58,880 nt of DNA from Alistipes sp. Lineage in GTDB: Bacteria; Bacteroidota; Bacteroidia; Bacteroidales; Rikenellaceae. The stretch spans positions 1-58,880 of the forward strand of contig JAJQED010000022.1 of assembly GCA_021201825.1 (NCBI GenBank), in the 5' to 3' direction. The notes below the pieces were generated by a model. The model worked only from the letters and a program-made list of their open reading frames with translations, was not told the origin of the DNA and did not search any database. Position numbers and translations under genes: made by a program. Positions 8,887 to 18,278 of the stretch are shown here, one piece after another (position 1 is the stretch's first letter; each line of letters begins with the position of its first letter).

Positions 8887-10461
8887 TTAGAAGATCGACG
8901 ACATGGCCAGCGACCTTATCATATCCACTAAGCCGGAAAGGGCGTTGCGGTCTTTGTCGTCCATCGTAACGACTATTTTGCATTCGTTCGGGTCTTCACC
9001 GTATATGCGAACGTCGTCGAACAATTGAATGAACTCCATTACTATGGCCATGCTCGGGTCCACATTGCCCCTTAACCAGAAATGGTGAGCGAATTGCGCC
9101 ATGAGGTTGTCCATATTCAGGTATATCGCGCCGAAACCTTTCTCGAACATCTTCACGATGTCGCCGGCAGGCTGGTTTACGCTGTATCCGTCCAGGGCGG
9201 CCATGATCTCCGCATCGTTGCCTATGAAGAATACGTCGTCCTTGATGCCGAACGTGAAAGTCTGTCCCGCGATATCGATGACGTAATAATCGCCGTTGAC
9301 CCTTATCATGTCTTCCACGTACATCCCGTACTCATCCAGGATAAAGTCCAGGATATCCGGGTTCTGAACGGCTGCCAGTAAGGTAGCCGTCACCGCTCCT
9401 CCGGATGATATACCGGACAGGGAGATGAATACCTCTCCCTCGAGTGCTTCCATAATGGTCCCAATATGCGGGATGAAACCTATCATCGAAGTTTGCGACA
9501 TTTGGAGCAGGCTTTCATAAATACGCGTGCCGCTCAAATAACCGCCCATGGCGAAAATAGCCTGGTCGGAGAGGTATTTAGCGAATTTGCCGTTCAGCCT
9601 CGAATCGCCGTAAAATTCCCGGAACTCTTTTTCGTTCTCCTTGTCGGCGAACATTATAGACATATCCGTTTCGATCTTACCCTTTTCGAAATTGGTATGG
9701 GTGGAGATATAGGCCGATTTGTACATATCCATGAAAGGGATCGCCATCTGGGATTCCATCTCCGTCAGGGAAAGCAGGGGACCGTAATTGATAAGCATCC
9801 CGAGGTCGTTCCTGCCGTCCATGAATTTCGAGAGGTTCTTGTCATTGGCGAGCGGTTTGCTCCCCTTGAACGTCTCGGCTACTTTTTGGATCGTGGAGGA
9901 ATAGTCCCCCGCATTGTAAAAGAGCACGGCCGCCGAATTGTTGTAAGCCAAAAGGGTAGTCTCGTCTTCCGATTCGTCGAAGATCACTATATCGAGGCCC
10001 CGGTCGGAGCGCACCTCGAAATCGGGAGAGAGTTTTTGAGCAAGGGCGAACAACTTACCCAGTTTTTTAGCGTCGTTCACCCGGGCTATAACGGCCACTT
10101 GAACGTCGTTAGGGTCCTCATACACGTTTCCCATACGTACGGAAACGTATATATCGTCATTAAAACTGATACCGGTATTGTCCGGCGAATCCATGATGGA
10201 GAGCACCAGCTTCTTGTCGCTCTCGTCGAACATGCCGCCGAGCATCATCATGCCCAGTTCGGCCTGCCCTTTGAAAGCCGCCCTCTCCGCATCGGAGAAC
10301 CCGGCCTTGTCCAGGATCGACTGGCCGTTTATGGATACGGTGACGAAGCCGTCCGCCGGAACGAGGCTGCGGTAGTCGCCGCCCGTCTTGCTGCAATTCA
10401 CCGTCAGTAGGACAAGCGCCCCCAGCAGGGCCGATTTGATCAGGGTAAAGAATTTTTTCAT
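8887..10461 (-). CDS. DUF4836-like lipoprotein
   Basis: The 524-residue protein starts with a lipoprotein signal: basic N terminus, hydrophobic core, then the lipobox-like LLTVNC with Cys at about 23. The mature part opens with SLVPADGFVTVSINGQSIL, characteristic of the DUF4836 family of Bacteroidota, and contains repeated alpha/beta blocks with DxYVSVRMGN and DDVFFIGND. The function of the family is unknown. It stands alone between its own terminator and the divergent rmuC. It is probably anchored in the outer or inner membrane facing the periplasm. Confidence 0.75.
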   Translation of the reverse strand: MKKFFTLIKSALLGALVLLTVNCSKTGGDYRSLVPADGFVTVSINGQSILDKAGFSDAERAAFKGQAELGMMMLGGMFDESDKKLVLSIMDSPDNTGISFNDDIYVSVRMGNVYEDPNDVQVAVIARVNDAKKLGKLFALAQKLSPDFEVRSDRGLDIVIFDESEDETTLLAYNNSAAVLFYNAGDYSSTIQKVAETFKGSKPLANDKNLSKFMDGRNDLGMLINYGPLLSLTEMESQMAIPFMDMYKSAYISTHTNFEKGKIETDMSIMFADKENEKEFREFYGDSRLNGKFAKYLSDQAIFAMGGYLSGTRIYESLLQMSQTSMIGFIPHIGTIMEALEGEVFISLSGISSGGAVTATLLAAVQNPDILDFILDEYGMYVEDMIRVNGDYYVIDIAGQTFTFGIKDDVFFIGNDAEIMAALDGYSVNQPAGDIVKMFEKGFGAIYLNMDNLMAQFAHHFWLRGNVDPSMAIVMEFIQLFDDVRIYGEDPNECKIVVTMDDKDRNALSGLVDMIRSLAMSSIF

Positions 10462-10594
10462 GGTGTTGGAATATGAGAGGTTAAACCGGCAAACGCCTTT
10501 TATATTAAAGCAAAGCGGGTTGATTCCGTGAATATTATTTACAAAAGTAATAAAAACTACTCCCGTTTGTATCCCCGCCCTCTGTGAATATTGC

Positions 10595-10602
10595 TAAATT
10601 TG
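10595..10602 (+). promoter_or_regulatory. Possible -7 box (TAAATTTG) upstream of rmuC
   Basis: TAAATTTG matches TAnnTTTG and lies 16 bases before the rmuC ATG. The nearest TTTG upstream (10566-10569) leaves a 25-base spacer, longer than the usual 19-21, so this is a weak call. Confidence 0.35.
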
Positions 10603-10618
10603 TGGAAAATATCCCTTT

Positions 10619-11986
10619 ATGTTGCAAATAGTAGTAATTACGATACTTACCGCCACGGTGGCCCTGCTGTCTTATGCGGCCGTAGCATCCGCCCGCAAAT
10701 CAGGGGCGGCCCGTTCGCGGCTGCAAAGCCTCGAGGCGGAAAATGCCAAACTGACCGCCGAGAAACAGGCCCTTGCCGAGAGGGCCGCCGCCATGGAGAA
10801 CCAGTTGGAAGAGGAGCGGCGAGGGGCCGCCGACCGCTCCATTGCCCTGGCTTCAGAAAATTCCGCCCTTAAAGCCCGCCTTGAACTTTCTGAGCAGCAG
10901 TCCGAGAAACAAAAGGAGGAGTTGGCCAAATTGCAGGATTCTTTCCGGATTGAGTTCCGCAACATGGCCAACGACATTCTCGAGGAGAAAGCCCGGCAGA
11001 TGGGAACGGCCAGCCGGGAGAGTATCGACGCCCTGCTAAAGCCGTTCCGCAGTTCCATCGGCGAGTTCCGCGAGCGCGTGGAGGCCATATATGCGGACGA
11101 AAACCGGCAGAGGGGTGCCCTGCAGAACGAGATACGGAACCTGCATGAACTGAACCGCAAAATAACCGAAGAGACCACCAACCTTACCAACGCCCTCAAG
11201 GGAAATTCCAAGGTGCAGGGCGACTGGGGAGAGATGATCCTGCAATCCCTGCTCGAGCATTCGAACCTTATAGCCGGGATACATTTCACCACCCAGCAGA
11301 ACATCAAGGACGCCGATGGGAACAACCTGCGGCCGGACGTGGTGCTGAACCTGCCCGGCGGGAAACAGATCGTGATCGACTCCAAAGTGTCGCTAACGGC
11401 TTACGCCGGGTACTGTTCGGATTGCGACGCCCCGCAGCGCGAGAAGTTCCTCAAAGAACATATCCTATCGGTGCGCCGCCATGTGGACGAACTGGGCCGT
11501 AAGTCTTACCAGGAGCTTCTGGACTCGCCCGATTTCGTGATAATGTTCATAGCCAACGAACCGGCCTACCTGTGTGCCATGCAGCACGACCCGGACATCT
11601 GGGGAGATGCCTATAATAAAAAGGTTATTGTCAGCAGTCCCACCAACCTGCTGGCCCTGCTCAAGATCGTGGACGAACTTTGGCGCCGGGACGACCAGAG
11701 CCGCAACGCCATCCAGATCGCAGACGAGGGGGCCAAGCTCTACGACAAGTTCGCCGGGTTCGTGGAAACCCTCGAGGCCATAGGCAAAAGCATAGCCGCC
11801 GCCGGGGGGAATTACGAGAAGGCGATGAAACAGCTAAGCACCGGGACGGGAAGCCTGGTGTCGCGCACGGAAAAACTTCGCATCCTCGGGGTCAAGGCGC
11901 GCAAATCCCTCAATGCGACCCTGACCGAGAACGCTTCGGCCGACGGGGATGACGCTGCGGCGCATATGGAAAGTATCGAGAAATAG
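10619..11986 (+). CDS. rmuC: RmuC family protein (DNA recombination limiter)
   Basis: RmuC proteins limit inverted-repeat rearrangements and carry a PD-(D/E)XK-like nuclease fold. The 455-residue protein has an N-terminal membrane segment (about 2-21), a long Glu/Lys/Ala coiled coil (about 25-120) and the RmuC domain (about 150-430). Family blocks include KVQGDWGEMILQSLLE, PDVVLNLPGGKQIVIDSKVS with the expected Asp and Lys, and FIANEPAY. It is a single-gene unit divergent from the DUF4836-like gene and ends before a bidirectional terminator. Confidence 0.93.
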   Translation: MLQIVVITILTATVALLSYAAVASARKSGAARSRLQSLEAENAKLTAEKQALAERAAAMENQLEEERRGAADRSIALASENSALKARLELSEQQSEKQKEELAKLQDSFRIEFRNMANDILEEKARQMGTASRESIDALLKPFRSSIGEFRERVEAIYADENRQRGALQNEIRNLHELNRKITEETTNLTNALKGNSKVQGDWGEMILQSLLEHSNLIAGIHFTTQQNIKDADGNNLRPDVVLNLPGGKQIVIDSKVSLTAYAGYCSDCDAPQREKFLKEHILSVRRHVDELGRKSYQELLDSPDFVIMFIANEPAYLCAMQHDPDIWGDAYNKKVIVSSPTNLLALLKIVDELWRRDDQSRNAIQIADEGAKLYDKFAGFVETLEAIGKSIAAAGGNYEKAMKQLSTGTGSLVSRTEKLRILGVKARKSLNATLTENASADGDDAAAHMESIEK

Positions 11987-12025
11987 GCCCGGCCCTGCGG
12001 ATCTGCCGGGCGGCGGGGGTAAAAC

Positions 12026-12058
12026 AAAAGGCGGAGTCTTATCCAAGATTCCGCCTTT
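12026..12058 (+). terminator. Terminator after rmuC
   Basis: A stem of AAAAGGCGGAGTCTT against AAGATTCCGCCTTT around the loop ATCC (12041-12044), with one or two G-T pairs. A-rich DNA precedes it and TTT closes the right arm, so it could act in both directions. Confidence 0.75.
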
Positions 12059-12145
12059 CAGGTTAGGTTAGTCAGGTTAATGAGGAGCGGGTCAATCCCG
12101 CTTAACATCAATGCAAAGATATATTAATATTTTATTTAAACAAAT

Positions 12146-12172
12146 AAAAGCCATACATTTTGTATGGCTTTT
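12146..12172 (-). terminator. Terminator after the AraC-type regulator gene
   Basis: A perfect 12-bp hairpin: AAAAGCCATACA (12146-12157), loop TTT, TGTATGGCTTTT (12161-12172). On the minus strand it lies about 60 bases after the regulator stop and is followed by T-rich sequence. Confidence 0.8.
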
Positions 12173-12230
12173 AAATCGACGTCCCGGATGGCTGCCGGGT
12201 TACGGATCGTAATCCCGTATTAAAAATCGC

Positions 12231-13163
12231 TTAAATTTTCGTATCCGGCTGTTTCTCTTCCGCCGGGGCTTCCACCGGGGGCGCTTCGGCCTTGGCCGCA
12301 CGCCGGCTTTCGTTGTGGTGGTTGCGGTAGGCATTGGGAGTCATCCCGAACTCTTTCTTGAAAAGTTTGATAAAATGGGAGGTGTTCGGGAAATTGCATT
12401 CGTTGCCGATCTCCGATATGGATTTACTGGTCGAGATCAGCAACAGGCGTGAGTGCATCAGCCGCTGGCGGATGAACCATTTGTGGGGAGGTTCAAAGAA
12501 ATGCTTCTTGAACTCCTTTTTGAACGAGGTCAGGCTCCGGTTGCAAAGCTGGGCCAGCGTCTCGATGGATATGTCGTTGAAAATGTTACGGTGTATTATC
12601 TGCTCGAAGTTCTCCTTGTGCGAGTCCGTGTTTTCGAGTACTTTTGTTTTCAGGCAACAGTCCGCACGGGAGATTATCAGGTAGATCAGTTCGGTCATCT
12701 TGATGCTGACGGCCGTCTCGTCGTGGGTCAGCAGCCCCTCGCGGATATACTGGTTGACCGTGTTGAAGAAATTACGGGCCGTGTTCCATGCCGGATAGAT
12801 GACGTGGTTCTGTTCGTGGCAGTTGGGACAGGAGTGGTCGTTCGCGATCTTCAGGCTGTAATTCATACTGAGGTTCGCCAGGATACTGCTCATCTTCTCC
12901 GGGGAGTAGTAGAACATTATCTGTTCGAACGGTTTGTTGTCCTCGGGGATCTCTTCGGTGTAGTGGTTACCGGAGCTGAGGTAGAACATGTCGCCACGGT
13001 TGACTTCACGCCGCTGGTCGCCGTTGTAGATGTACTTCCTGCCCCGCAGTACGAAGCCGATGGCATGGCGGGCAAGGGAGTGGGACTGGATGCCGTTTAG
13101 TTGCGGTTGAACGAACTTAACGATCTGGGGCTGCTCTGTGGCAGGAGAGTAAATTTTGTCCAT
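12231..13163 (-). CDS. AraC family transcriptional regulator
   Basis: The 310-residue protein has an N-terminal cupin-like sensor (about 20-160) and a C-terminal double helix-turn-helix (about 190-285). The HTH shows IETLAQLCNRSLTSFKKEFKK and then ISEIGNECNFPNTSHFIKLF with the usual GMTPNAYR end. A SCPNCHE motif in the sensor could bind metal or respond to redox. The last 25 residues are Pro/Glu/Ala-rich. It is divergent from bioA across about 295 AT-rich bases. Control of bioA is possible but unproven; such regulators more often sense sugars or stress. Confidence 0.88.
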   Translation of the reverse strand: MDKIYSPATEQPQIVKFVQPQLNGIQSHSLARHAIGFVLRGRKYIYNGDQRREVNRGDMFYLSSGNHYTEEIPEDNKPFEQIMFYYSPEKMSSILANLSMNYSLKIANDHSCPNCHEQNHVIYPAWNTARNFFNTVNQYIREGLLTHDETAVSIKMTELIYLIISRADCCLKTKVLENTDSHKENFEQIIHRNIFNDISIETLAQLCNRSLTSFKKEFKKHFFEPPHKWFIRQRLMHSRLLLISTSKSISEIGNECNFPNTSHFIKLFKKEFGMTPNAYRNHHNESRRAAKAEAPPVEAPAEEKQPDTKI

Positions 13164-13226
13164 GTAGGGGAGTTTTAGGATATATTAATTGTTTTACGGG
13201 GTAATTCGGGTACAACATATAATCGC

Positions 13227-13257
13227 CAAAAATACAATATAATTTTATCTCAAGCAA
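13227..13257 (-). promoter_or_regulatory. Candidate promoter of the AraC-type regulator gene
   Basis: On the minus strand, TATTTTTG (13227-13234) matches TAnnTTTG. An ATTG/TTGC element lies about 20 bases upstream (13255-13258), a near match to TTTG. Confidence 0.45.
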
Positions 13258-13364
13258 TAAACAATACTAAAAAAGGGATGAAATATATGTAAATTGTTGC
13301 GTCCAATAATTTAACGCTTTAATATACAACATATTTAAAATAATACAATATCCGTTTGTATTAT

Positions 13365-13372
13365 TATATTTG
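13365..13372 (+). promoter_or_regulatory. Possible -7 box (TATATTTG) in the bioA upstream region
   Basis: TATATTTG fits TAnnTTTG, but no TTTG lies at the right distance upstream. An inverted repeat ATACAA-N7-TTGTAT overlaps just upstream (about 13343-13361) and could be an operator for BirA or the neighbouring AraC protein. The rest of 13164-13458 is AT-rich and shows no gene. Confidence 0.35.
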
Positions 13373-13458
13373 TCCGAATAAAATGTTAATGACACATAAA
13401 TTTGCCTTTTTCTCATTCAATATCCGTTCGCGGGTATAAAAAACATATCATCCGGCAT

Positions 13459-14742
13459 ATGGAACAGGATCTGATAAAATTACTCGAATTCGACAAAAAC
13501 CATCTTTGGCATCCCTACACCTCTATGTCCCAGCTTACGGTCTATCCCGTGAGGGCGGCCCACGGCGTGCATATCGAGCTCTGTGACGGCACCCGTCTGA
13601 TCGACGGGATGTCCTCGTGGTGGTGTATGGTCCACGGGTATAACCATCCCGAGCTAAACGCCGCCGTCAGCGGCCAGCTGAAAAGTATGGCCCACGTTAT
13701 GTTCGGCGGCCTTACCCACGCCCCGGCGGTCGAGCTGGCCCGCCGGCTCGTGGCTATGACCCCGGCCGGCCTGGAAAAAGTGTTTTACTGCGATTCCGGG
13801 TCCGTAGCCGTGGAGGTCGCGGCCAAAATGGCCATCCAGTTCATGCAGTCGACCGGATACAAAAACCGAACCAAACTTGCTACCGTGCGGGGCGGATATC
13901 ACGGTGATACGTGGCATGCAATGTCAGTTTGCGACCCCGAAACGGGTATGCATTCGCTCTATTCGGGGGCTTTGCCGGTACAGTTTTTTGCCTCCCGGCC
14001 GTCCGTTCCATTTGCCGGGGAGTGGGACCCGGGTGAGCTGAATGAAATGGAGAGGCTGTTGGAGCGTCATTCGGACGAGATAGCGGCCGTTATCCTGGAG
14101 CCGGTAGTCCAGGGGGCCGGCGGCATGTGGTTCTACCATCCGATGTATGTCAAAGGGGTGAGGGAACTGTGTGACCGGTATGGGGTACTTTTCATTGCGG
14201 ACGAGATAGCGACCGGGTTCGGGCGCACGGGAAAGATGTTCGCCTGCGAATGGGCGGACGTGACACCGGATATTATGTGCCTCGGCAAGGCGATCACGGG
14301 CGGCTATATGAGCTTTGCGGCCGTTATGGCCACGGACAGGGTGGCCGCCGGGATATCAGAAAATCCCCCTTACGCTTTTATGCACGGGCCTACCTTTATG
14401 GGCAACCCGCTTGCCTGTGCCGTAGCAGGTGCCTCGCTCGACCTGCTTGCGCGTCCCGAAACGCTCGACAATATAGCCCGGATCGAATCACAGCTCAAAG
14501 AGCTGCTTGAGCCGGCGCGACGGCTGCCGGCCGTAAAAGAGGTACGTATATTGGGGGCGATAGGGGTGCTGGAACTGCACCGTCCCGTGGATATGGCGTC
14601 GGTGCAGCGGAAATGCGTAGAGAACGGTGTTTGGATACGGCCGTTCGGCAAACTGTTCTACATAATGCCGCCCTATATAATTACGGACGAGCAGCTGGAG
14701 ACGCTCTGCAGGGCTATGATTAGGATAACTTCAGAAATGTAA
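13459..14742 (+). CDS. bioA: Adenosylmethionine-8-amino-7-oxononanoate aminotransferase
   Basis: Transfers an amino group from SAM to KAPA to give DAPA in biotin synthesis, using PLP. From the ATG at 13459 ([12 protein letters not shown]) it has 427 residues, a normal length. Visible family blocks: HLWHPYTSM at the N terminus, [15 protein letters not shown] (substrate-binding Trp/Tyr), [31 protein letters not shown], and the PLP lysine in [11 protein letters not shown]. The frame extends upstream to 13402 but those residues do not resemble the family. No other biotin gene is adjacent, so it stands alone here. Confidence 0.95.
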   Translation: MEQDLIKLLEFDKNHLWHPYTSMSQLTVYPVRAAHGVHIELCDGTRLIDGMSSWWCMVHGYNHPELNAAVSGQLKSMAHVMFGGLTHAPAVELARRLVAMTPAGLEKVFYCDSGSVAVEVAAKMAIQFMQSTGYKNRTKLATVRGGYHGDTWHAMSVCDPETGMHSLYSGALPVQFFASRPSVPFAGEWDPGELNEMERLLERHSDEIAAVILEPVVQGAGGMWFYHPMYVKGVRELCDRYGVLFIADEIATGFGRTGKMFACEWADVTPDIMCLGKAITGGYMSFAAVMATDRVAAGISENPPYAFMHGPTFMGNPLACAVAGASLDLLARPETLDNIARIESQLKELLEPARRLPAVKEVRILGAIGVLELHRPVDMASVQRKCVENGVWIRPFGKLFYIMPPYIITDEQLETLCRAMIRITSEM

Positions 14743-14871
14743 CCGCTAAAAGGGAGCTAACCGCCGGTCTTGTAAAACTATTTACGGGGCCGGCGTTTGT
14801 CATTATGAGGTGAAACCCGAAAAATAGATATATTTGCAGCGAATATTACTACCCGGCTTTATTATACTATT

Positions 14872-15738
14872 ATGAGAGACTTTTGCAGGCGCCTGGCCCA
14901 GGCGCACTGGTTCGAGATTTTTATCGTCATCGTTATCGTTGCCAACTCCGTTTTCATAGGCATCGAGACTTATGGGCAACACCCCACCATCGAATTTATA
15001 CAAACTATAATACTCGGCATCTTCACGTTCGAGATCATCGTGCGGATGATAGCGGCCGGGAATTTCCGGGACTTCTTTAAATCGGCCTGGAATAATTTCG
15101 ACTTCTTCCTGGTCGTGATAAGCTATATCCCCGAGTCGCTGTTCGAGAACTCCTCGTCGGTGATGGTTCTGCGGGTTCTGCGGGTGTTCCGTGTGCTGAG
15201 GCTGCTGCGCACTTCGGGGGAGATCAAGTTGATCATATCCGTGCTGGTAAAATCGTTCAGCGCGCTCTTCTATAACGGCATCTTCTTCTTTATCTTCATG
15301 TACCTGTTCGCCATTATGGGGGTATCGCTGTTCCGCCTGCCCGATCCGCAGACCATCTCGGGCGACGAACTTGCCCGTTACGAGCAGTTGATGAGGGAGG
15401 CTCCCCACGCCCCCGAAATTTCGCCCGACCCGTACGGTACGCTCGGGGAGGCGATGTTCACACTTTTCCGCGCGCTGACAGGCGAGGACTGGACCGACCT
15501 GCGGTATAACCTCGTTAGGGCGTCACAGCTCGGCCTGGTGCATGTGTCGACCTTGGCCATTACGGCGTTCCATGTCGTCTGGTTTATCCTCTCGGCATTC
15601 CTGTTGTTGAACCTCGTGGTCGGGGCCATAGTCAACAACTACCAGATCATTATGGAGCAGACCCGCAAAAAGGAAGAAGAAGCCCTGCGAAACTACGACC
15701 CCGTGCTCCCGGACAAGGACTGGAATAAGGTTAATTAA
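14872..15738 (+). CDS. One-domain voltage-gated cation channel (ion transport protein)
   Basis: The 288-residue protein is a single six-helix channel unit that would work as a tetramer, like NaChBac. S1 is near 14-32, S2 near 42-60 and S3 near 75-95. S4 carries the gating arginines (RVLRVFRVLRLLRTS, about 101-115), and S5 is near 130-150. A long turret follows, then a pore with the filter LTGEDWTDL at about 204-212, S6 near 225-260 and an acidic/basic C-terminal helix. The filter resembles the TGEDW of repeat II in eukaryotic calcium channels more than the LESW of NaChBac. Ion selectivity is inference. It is a single-gene unit ending at a terminator shared with asnA. Confidence 0.88.
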   Translation: MRDFCRRLAQAHWFEIFIVIVIVANSVFIGIETYGQHPTIEFIQTIILGIFTFEIIVRMIAAGNFRDFFKSAWNNFDFFLVVISYIPESLFENSSSVMVLRVLRVFRVLRLLRTSGEIKLIISVLVKSFSALFYNGIFFFIFMYLFAIMGVSLFRLPDPQTISGDELARYEQLMREAPHAPEISPDPYGTLGEAMFTLFRALTGEDWTDLRYNLVRASQLGLVHVSTLAITAFHVVWFILSAFLLLNLVVGAIVNNYQIIMEQTRKKEEEALRNYDPVLPDKDWNKVN

Positions 15739-15755
15739 CGTTTTTTTCCTAAATA

Positions 15756-15786
15756 AATAAGGTCCCCCTCCCGGCGGGACCTTATT
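15756..15786. terminator. Bidirectional terminator between the ion channel gene and asnA
   Basis: AATAAGGTCCC (15756-15766) pairs with GGGACCTTATT (15776-15786) around a CCTCCCGGC loop. A T-run (15741-15748) and TTATTT on either side let it serve both converging genes. Confidence 0.8.
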
Positions 15787-15788
15787 AT

Positions 15789-16826
15789 TTACATCAGTTC
15801 GATACCGGCGGCGGCACATTCCCGACGCATCTCCTCAGGCCAGATACTACTCTGTATCTCGCCGATATGGGCCTTGCGGAGCAGGAACATACACAGGCGC
15901 GACTGCCCGATGCCCCCGCCGATGGTATAGGGAAGTTCCCCGGCCATAAGGCGTCGGTGGAAGCCCAGTGACAGTTTGTGTTCCTGGTCTTTAATTGCAA
16001 GCTGACTGCGCAGGGATTCCGGGCAGACCCGGATCCCCATGCTCGATATTTCGAATGCGGCCCCGAGCACGGGATTCCATAGCAGTATATCGCCGTTCAG
16101 ACCGTGATAACCCTCTTCATTGAGTGTCGACCAGTCGTCGTAGTCGGCGGCACGGCCGTCATGGGGCTGCCCGTCACCGAGGGCGTTCCCGATCCCGATA
16201 ACGAATACGGCCCCGTGCAGGCGGACTATTTCGTTCTCCCGCTCTTTTGGTGAAAGGTCGGGATATAACTGCCGAAGCTGCTCGGAATGGATAAAGAAAA
16301 TCTCCTCGGGAAGCTGGGGGGCGATCTGCGGGAATTCCACGTATACCTTGTTCTCGGTCACCTTGATCGCTTCGTAGATCCGCCGGACGGTCTGCTTCAG
16401 GAAGCCTATGTTGCGCTGGTCCTCCCCGATAACCTTTTCCCAGTCCCACTGGTCTACATAAATGGAATGTATATTGTCCAGCTCCTCGTCCGGGCGCAGG
16501 GCGTTCATATCGGTGTATATCCCGCGTCCGGGAATGGTCTTCATCTCGGCGAGTTTGAGCCGCTTCCATTTGGCCAGTGAATGCACAACCTCGGCTGGCG
16601 AGTCGGCAAGGTCCCTGATCGGGAACGTCACGGGCCGCTCTACACTGTTAAGGTCGTCGTTGACACCCGTCCCTTGCATAACCACCATCGGCGCCGTAAC
16701 CCTCAGCAGGGCCAGCTGGGCCGACAGGTTCTCCTGGAACATGTCCTTGACATATTTGATCGCTTTTTCGGTTCGTTCCACCGAACCGAGCAGGTTGCGG
16801 TAGCCTTGCGGTTTGTATAACCCCAT
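15789..16826 (-). CDS. asnA: Aspartate--ammonia ligase (AsnA type)
   Basis: Makes asparagine from aspartate, ammonia and ATP. The enzyme is related to class II aspartyl-tRNA synthetases. The 345-residue length fits AsnA. Family sequences include VTAPMVVMQGTGVNDDLNSVERPV, SLAKWKR, GIYTDMNALRPDEELDNIHSIYVDQWDWE and the C-terminal class II motif GGGIGQSRLCMFLL. It lies 26 bases downstream of the M28-like gene on the same strand and ends at the shared terminator. Confidence 0.96.
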   Translation of the reverse strand: MGLYKPQGYRNLLGSVERTEKAIKYVKDMFQENLSAQLALLRVTAPMVVMQGTGVNDDLNSVERPVTFPIRDLADSPAEVVHSLAKWKRLKLAEMKTIPGRGIYTDMNALRPDEELDNIHSIYVDQWDWEKVIGEDQRNIGFLKQTVRRIYEAIKVTENKVYVEFPQIAPQLPEEIFFIHSEQLRQLYPDLSPKERENEIVRLHGAVFVIGIGNALGDGQPHDGRAADYDDWSTLNEEGYHGLNGDILLWNPVLGAAFEISSMGIRVCPESLRSQLAIKDQEHKLSLGFHRRLMAGELPYTIGGGIGQSRLCMFLLRKAHIGEIQSSIWPEEMRRECAAAGIELM

Positions 16827-16852
16827 GGTTAAGAGGAATATGTTCGTACGGG

Positions 16853-18244
16853 TTAGAATTTATACGAGAGGGTACAGTAAGTCGCCCGCTCGGTAAGTTT
16901 GCCGGGTGCGTTGCGCAGCAGGTCCGTAAGGCCGTAACGGCTGTTGACCCCGATGCCGAAGTTGTTAAGCCGGATGCCCAGGCCCCATTGGATGCCCGCC
17001 GAGTTGCGGTACCATGCCGAGTCGAAATCCATATCGTCACCGGCATATTTGCCTTTGAACGTATAGCTGTAATAACCGCCGGCATATATATGTACGAGCA
17101 CGGGTAGGGACGGAGGCGACTGGAAAACCAGGCTCACCGGCACGGCTACCGACCTGCGGTGGATATTCCCGTCGGGATAACGGCTCCCGGAGCTAATGAA
17201 CTGCACCTCGGGACGAAGCCCGAAATGCGACACGTTCAACTGGCCGTACAGACCGGCACCGTAGGAGAACATGGTCTTGCCACGGTAACCCTCGCCCGAC
17301 TCGCGTACAAAACTGCTCCCGGCCAGCACCGATACCCCGCCCTCGAACAGCGGACCCCGTTGCAGGCCCCGCACCCTTTTTTCGCGGGCGATGTTCGGGG
17401 TGTTGGCAAGTGCGCATACGGCATCGGAAACCAGGCTCGCTACGTCCTGCATAACCTCGTAATCCAATTCGCCGTCGCCCTTATGATAGGAATCGGGATA
17501 GGTACTGACATGTACCGTAGGTATTCCGGCCGTGGTGAACGGTTCCGTATCGGAACGCCCCTTGAAATCGCTCCACTTGATCGACATCGCGTATGGCTGT
17601 CCGCCGCCCAGGAACGGGTCGACGCTCGCCTGGGTGATATTTTGGACCGAAAAGTAAAGCAACCGGTTTGCATCCACCACGTTGCCTATACCCTGCAGGT
17701 TAACCATTACGGCAATATGGTCGGGCGGCACCGTACTCTCGGCCACGAAGTTGCGCGACCCGAGTAGCCCCAGTTCGAAGCCGTCGAACGCCACCAGTAT
17801 TATATTGCGTCCCGGGGAACACTCCTTGAGCGAATAGGCCATCTCGAGCAGGGCGGCCACGCCCGAGATGTTGTCTTTATTGCCGATGAAATCATAATGT
17901 GCGCCGATAACTATATACTCTCCGTCGAGCGCCAGATCGTTACCGTAAATGATACCCGCCACGTTTCGGTAGGTCTTGCGGGGACTGCCGACCAGCGGAT
18001 CGGCAGTGAATTCGTCGATATATTCCCCGGCGAAGAACGGGTAGAGCCCCGCCTGCTCGAATACCGAAGCGATGTATTCGGCGACCGCTTCCCCCTCGGG
18101 CGACCCGGGGGTACGCATTTCGGGAGCGAGCCGGGTGATGGCCTCCACTCTCTGCCGAAGAACCTGGCCCGTTATAGCCTGCGCAGTGGCACTGTGGCAA
18201 ACCACCAGAACCAGCACGGCGGCTAAATATACTTTGGCACGCAT
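16853..18244 (-). CDS. M28-like peptidase domain fused to a C-terminal beta-barrel; active site degenerate
   Basis: The 463-residue protein has a signal peptide (about 1-22, cut near AQA) and an M28 aminopeptidase-like domain (about 30-285). The C-terminal 165 residues resemble an outer-membrane beta-barrel, with alternating aromatic strands and a final Phe (YCTLSYKF). Some M28 zinc ligands remain: H116 and D118 (GAHYD), D124 (KDNISG), E157 and H254 (DSYH). Two usual active-site positions differ. The general-base Glu of the DGEE block is Phe156 (DGFELGLLGS), and the Asp of NLD is Gln184 (NLQGIG). Activity may be lost. It follows tyrS and precedes asnA on the same strand. Confidence 0.75.
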   Translation of the reverse strand: MRAKVYLAAVLVLVVCHSATAQAITGQVLRQRVEAITRLAPEMRTPGSPEGEAVAEYIASVFEQAGLYPFFAGEYIDEFTADPLVGSPRKTYRNVAGIIYGNDLALDGEYIVIGAHYDFIGNKDNISGVAALLEMAYSLKECSPGRNIILVAFDGFELGLLGSRNFVAESTVPPDHIAVMVNLQGIGNVVDANRLLYFSVQNITQASVDPFLGGGQPYAMSIKWSDFKGRSDTEPFTTAGIPTVHVSTYPDSYHKGDGELDYEVMQDVASLVSDAVCALANTPNIAREKRVRGLQRGPLFEGGVSVLAGSSFVRESGEGYRGKTMFSYGAGLYGQLNVSHFGLRPEVQFISSGSRYPDGNIHRRSVAVPVSLVFQSPPSLPVLVHIYAGGYYSYTFKGKYAGDDMDFDSAWYRNSAGIQWGLGIRLNNFGIGVNSRYGLTDLLRNAPGKLTERATYCTLSYKF

Positions 18245-18278
18245 AAATGTCCGTTTATGTTCGCCTCCTGCGGGCGGA

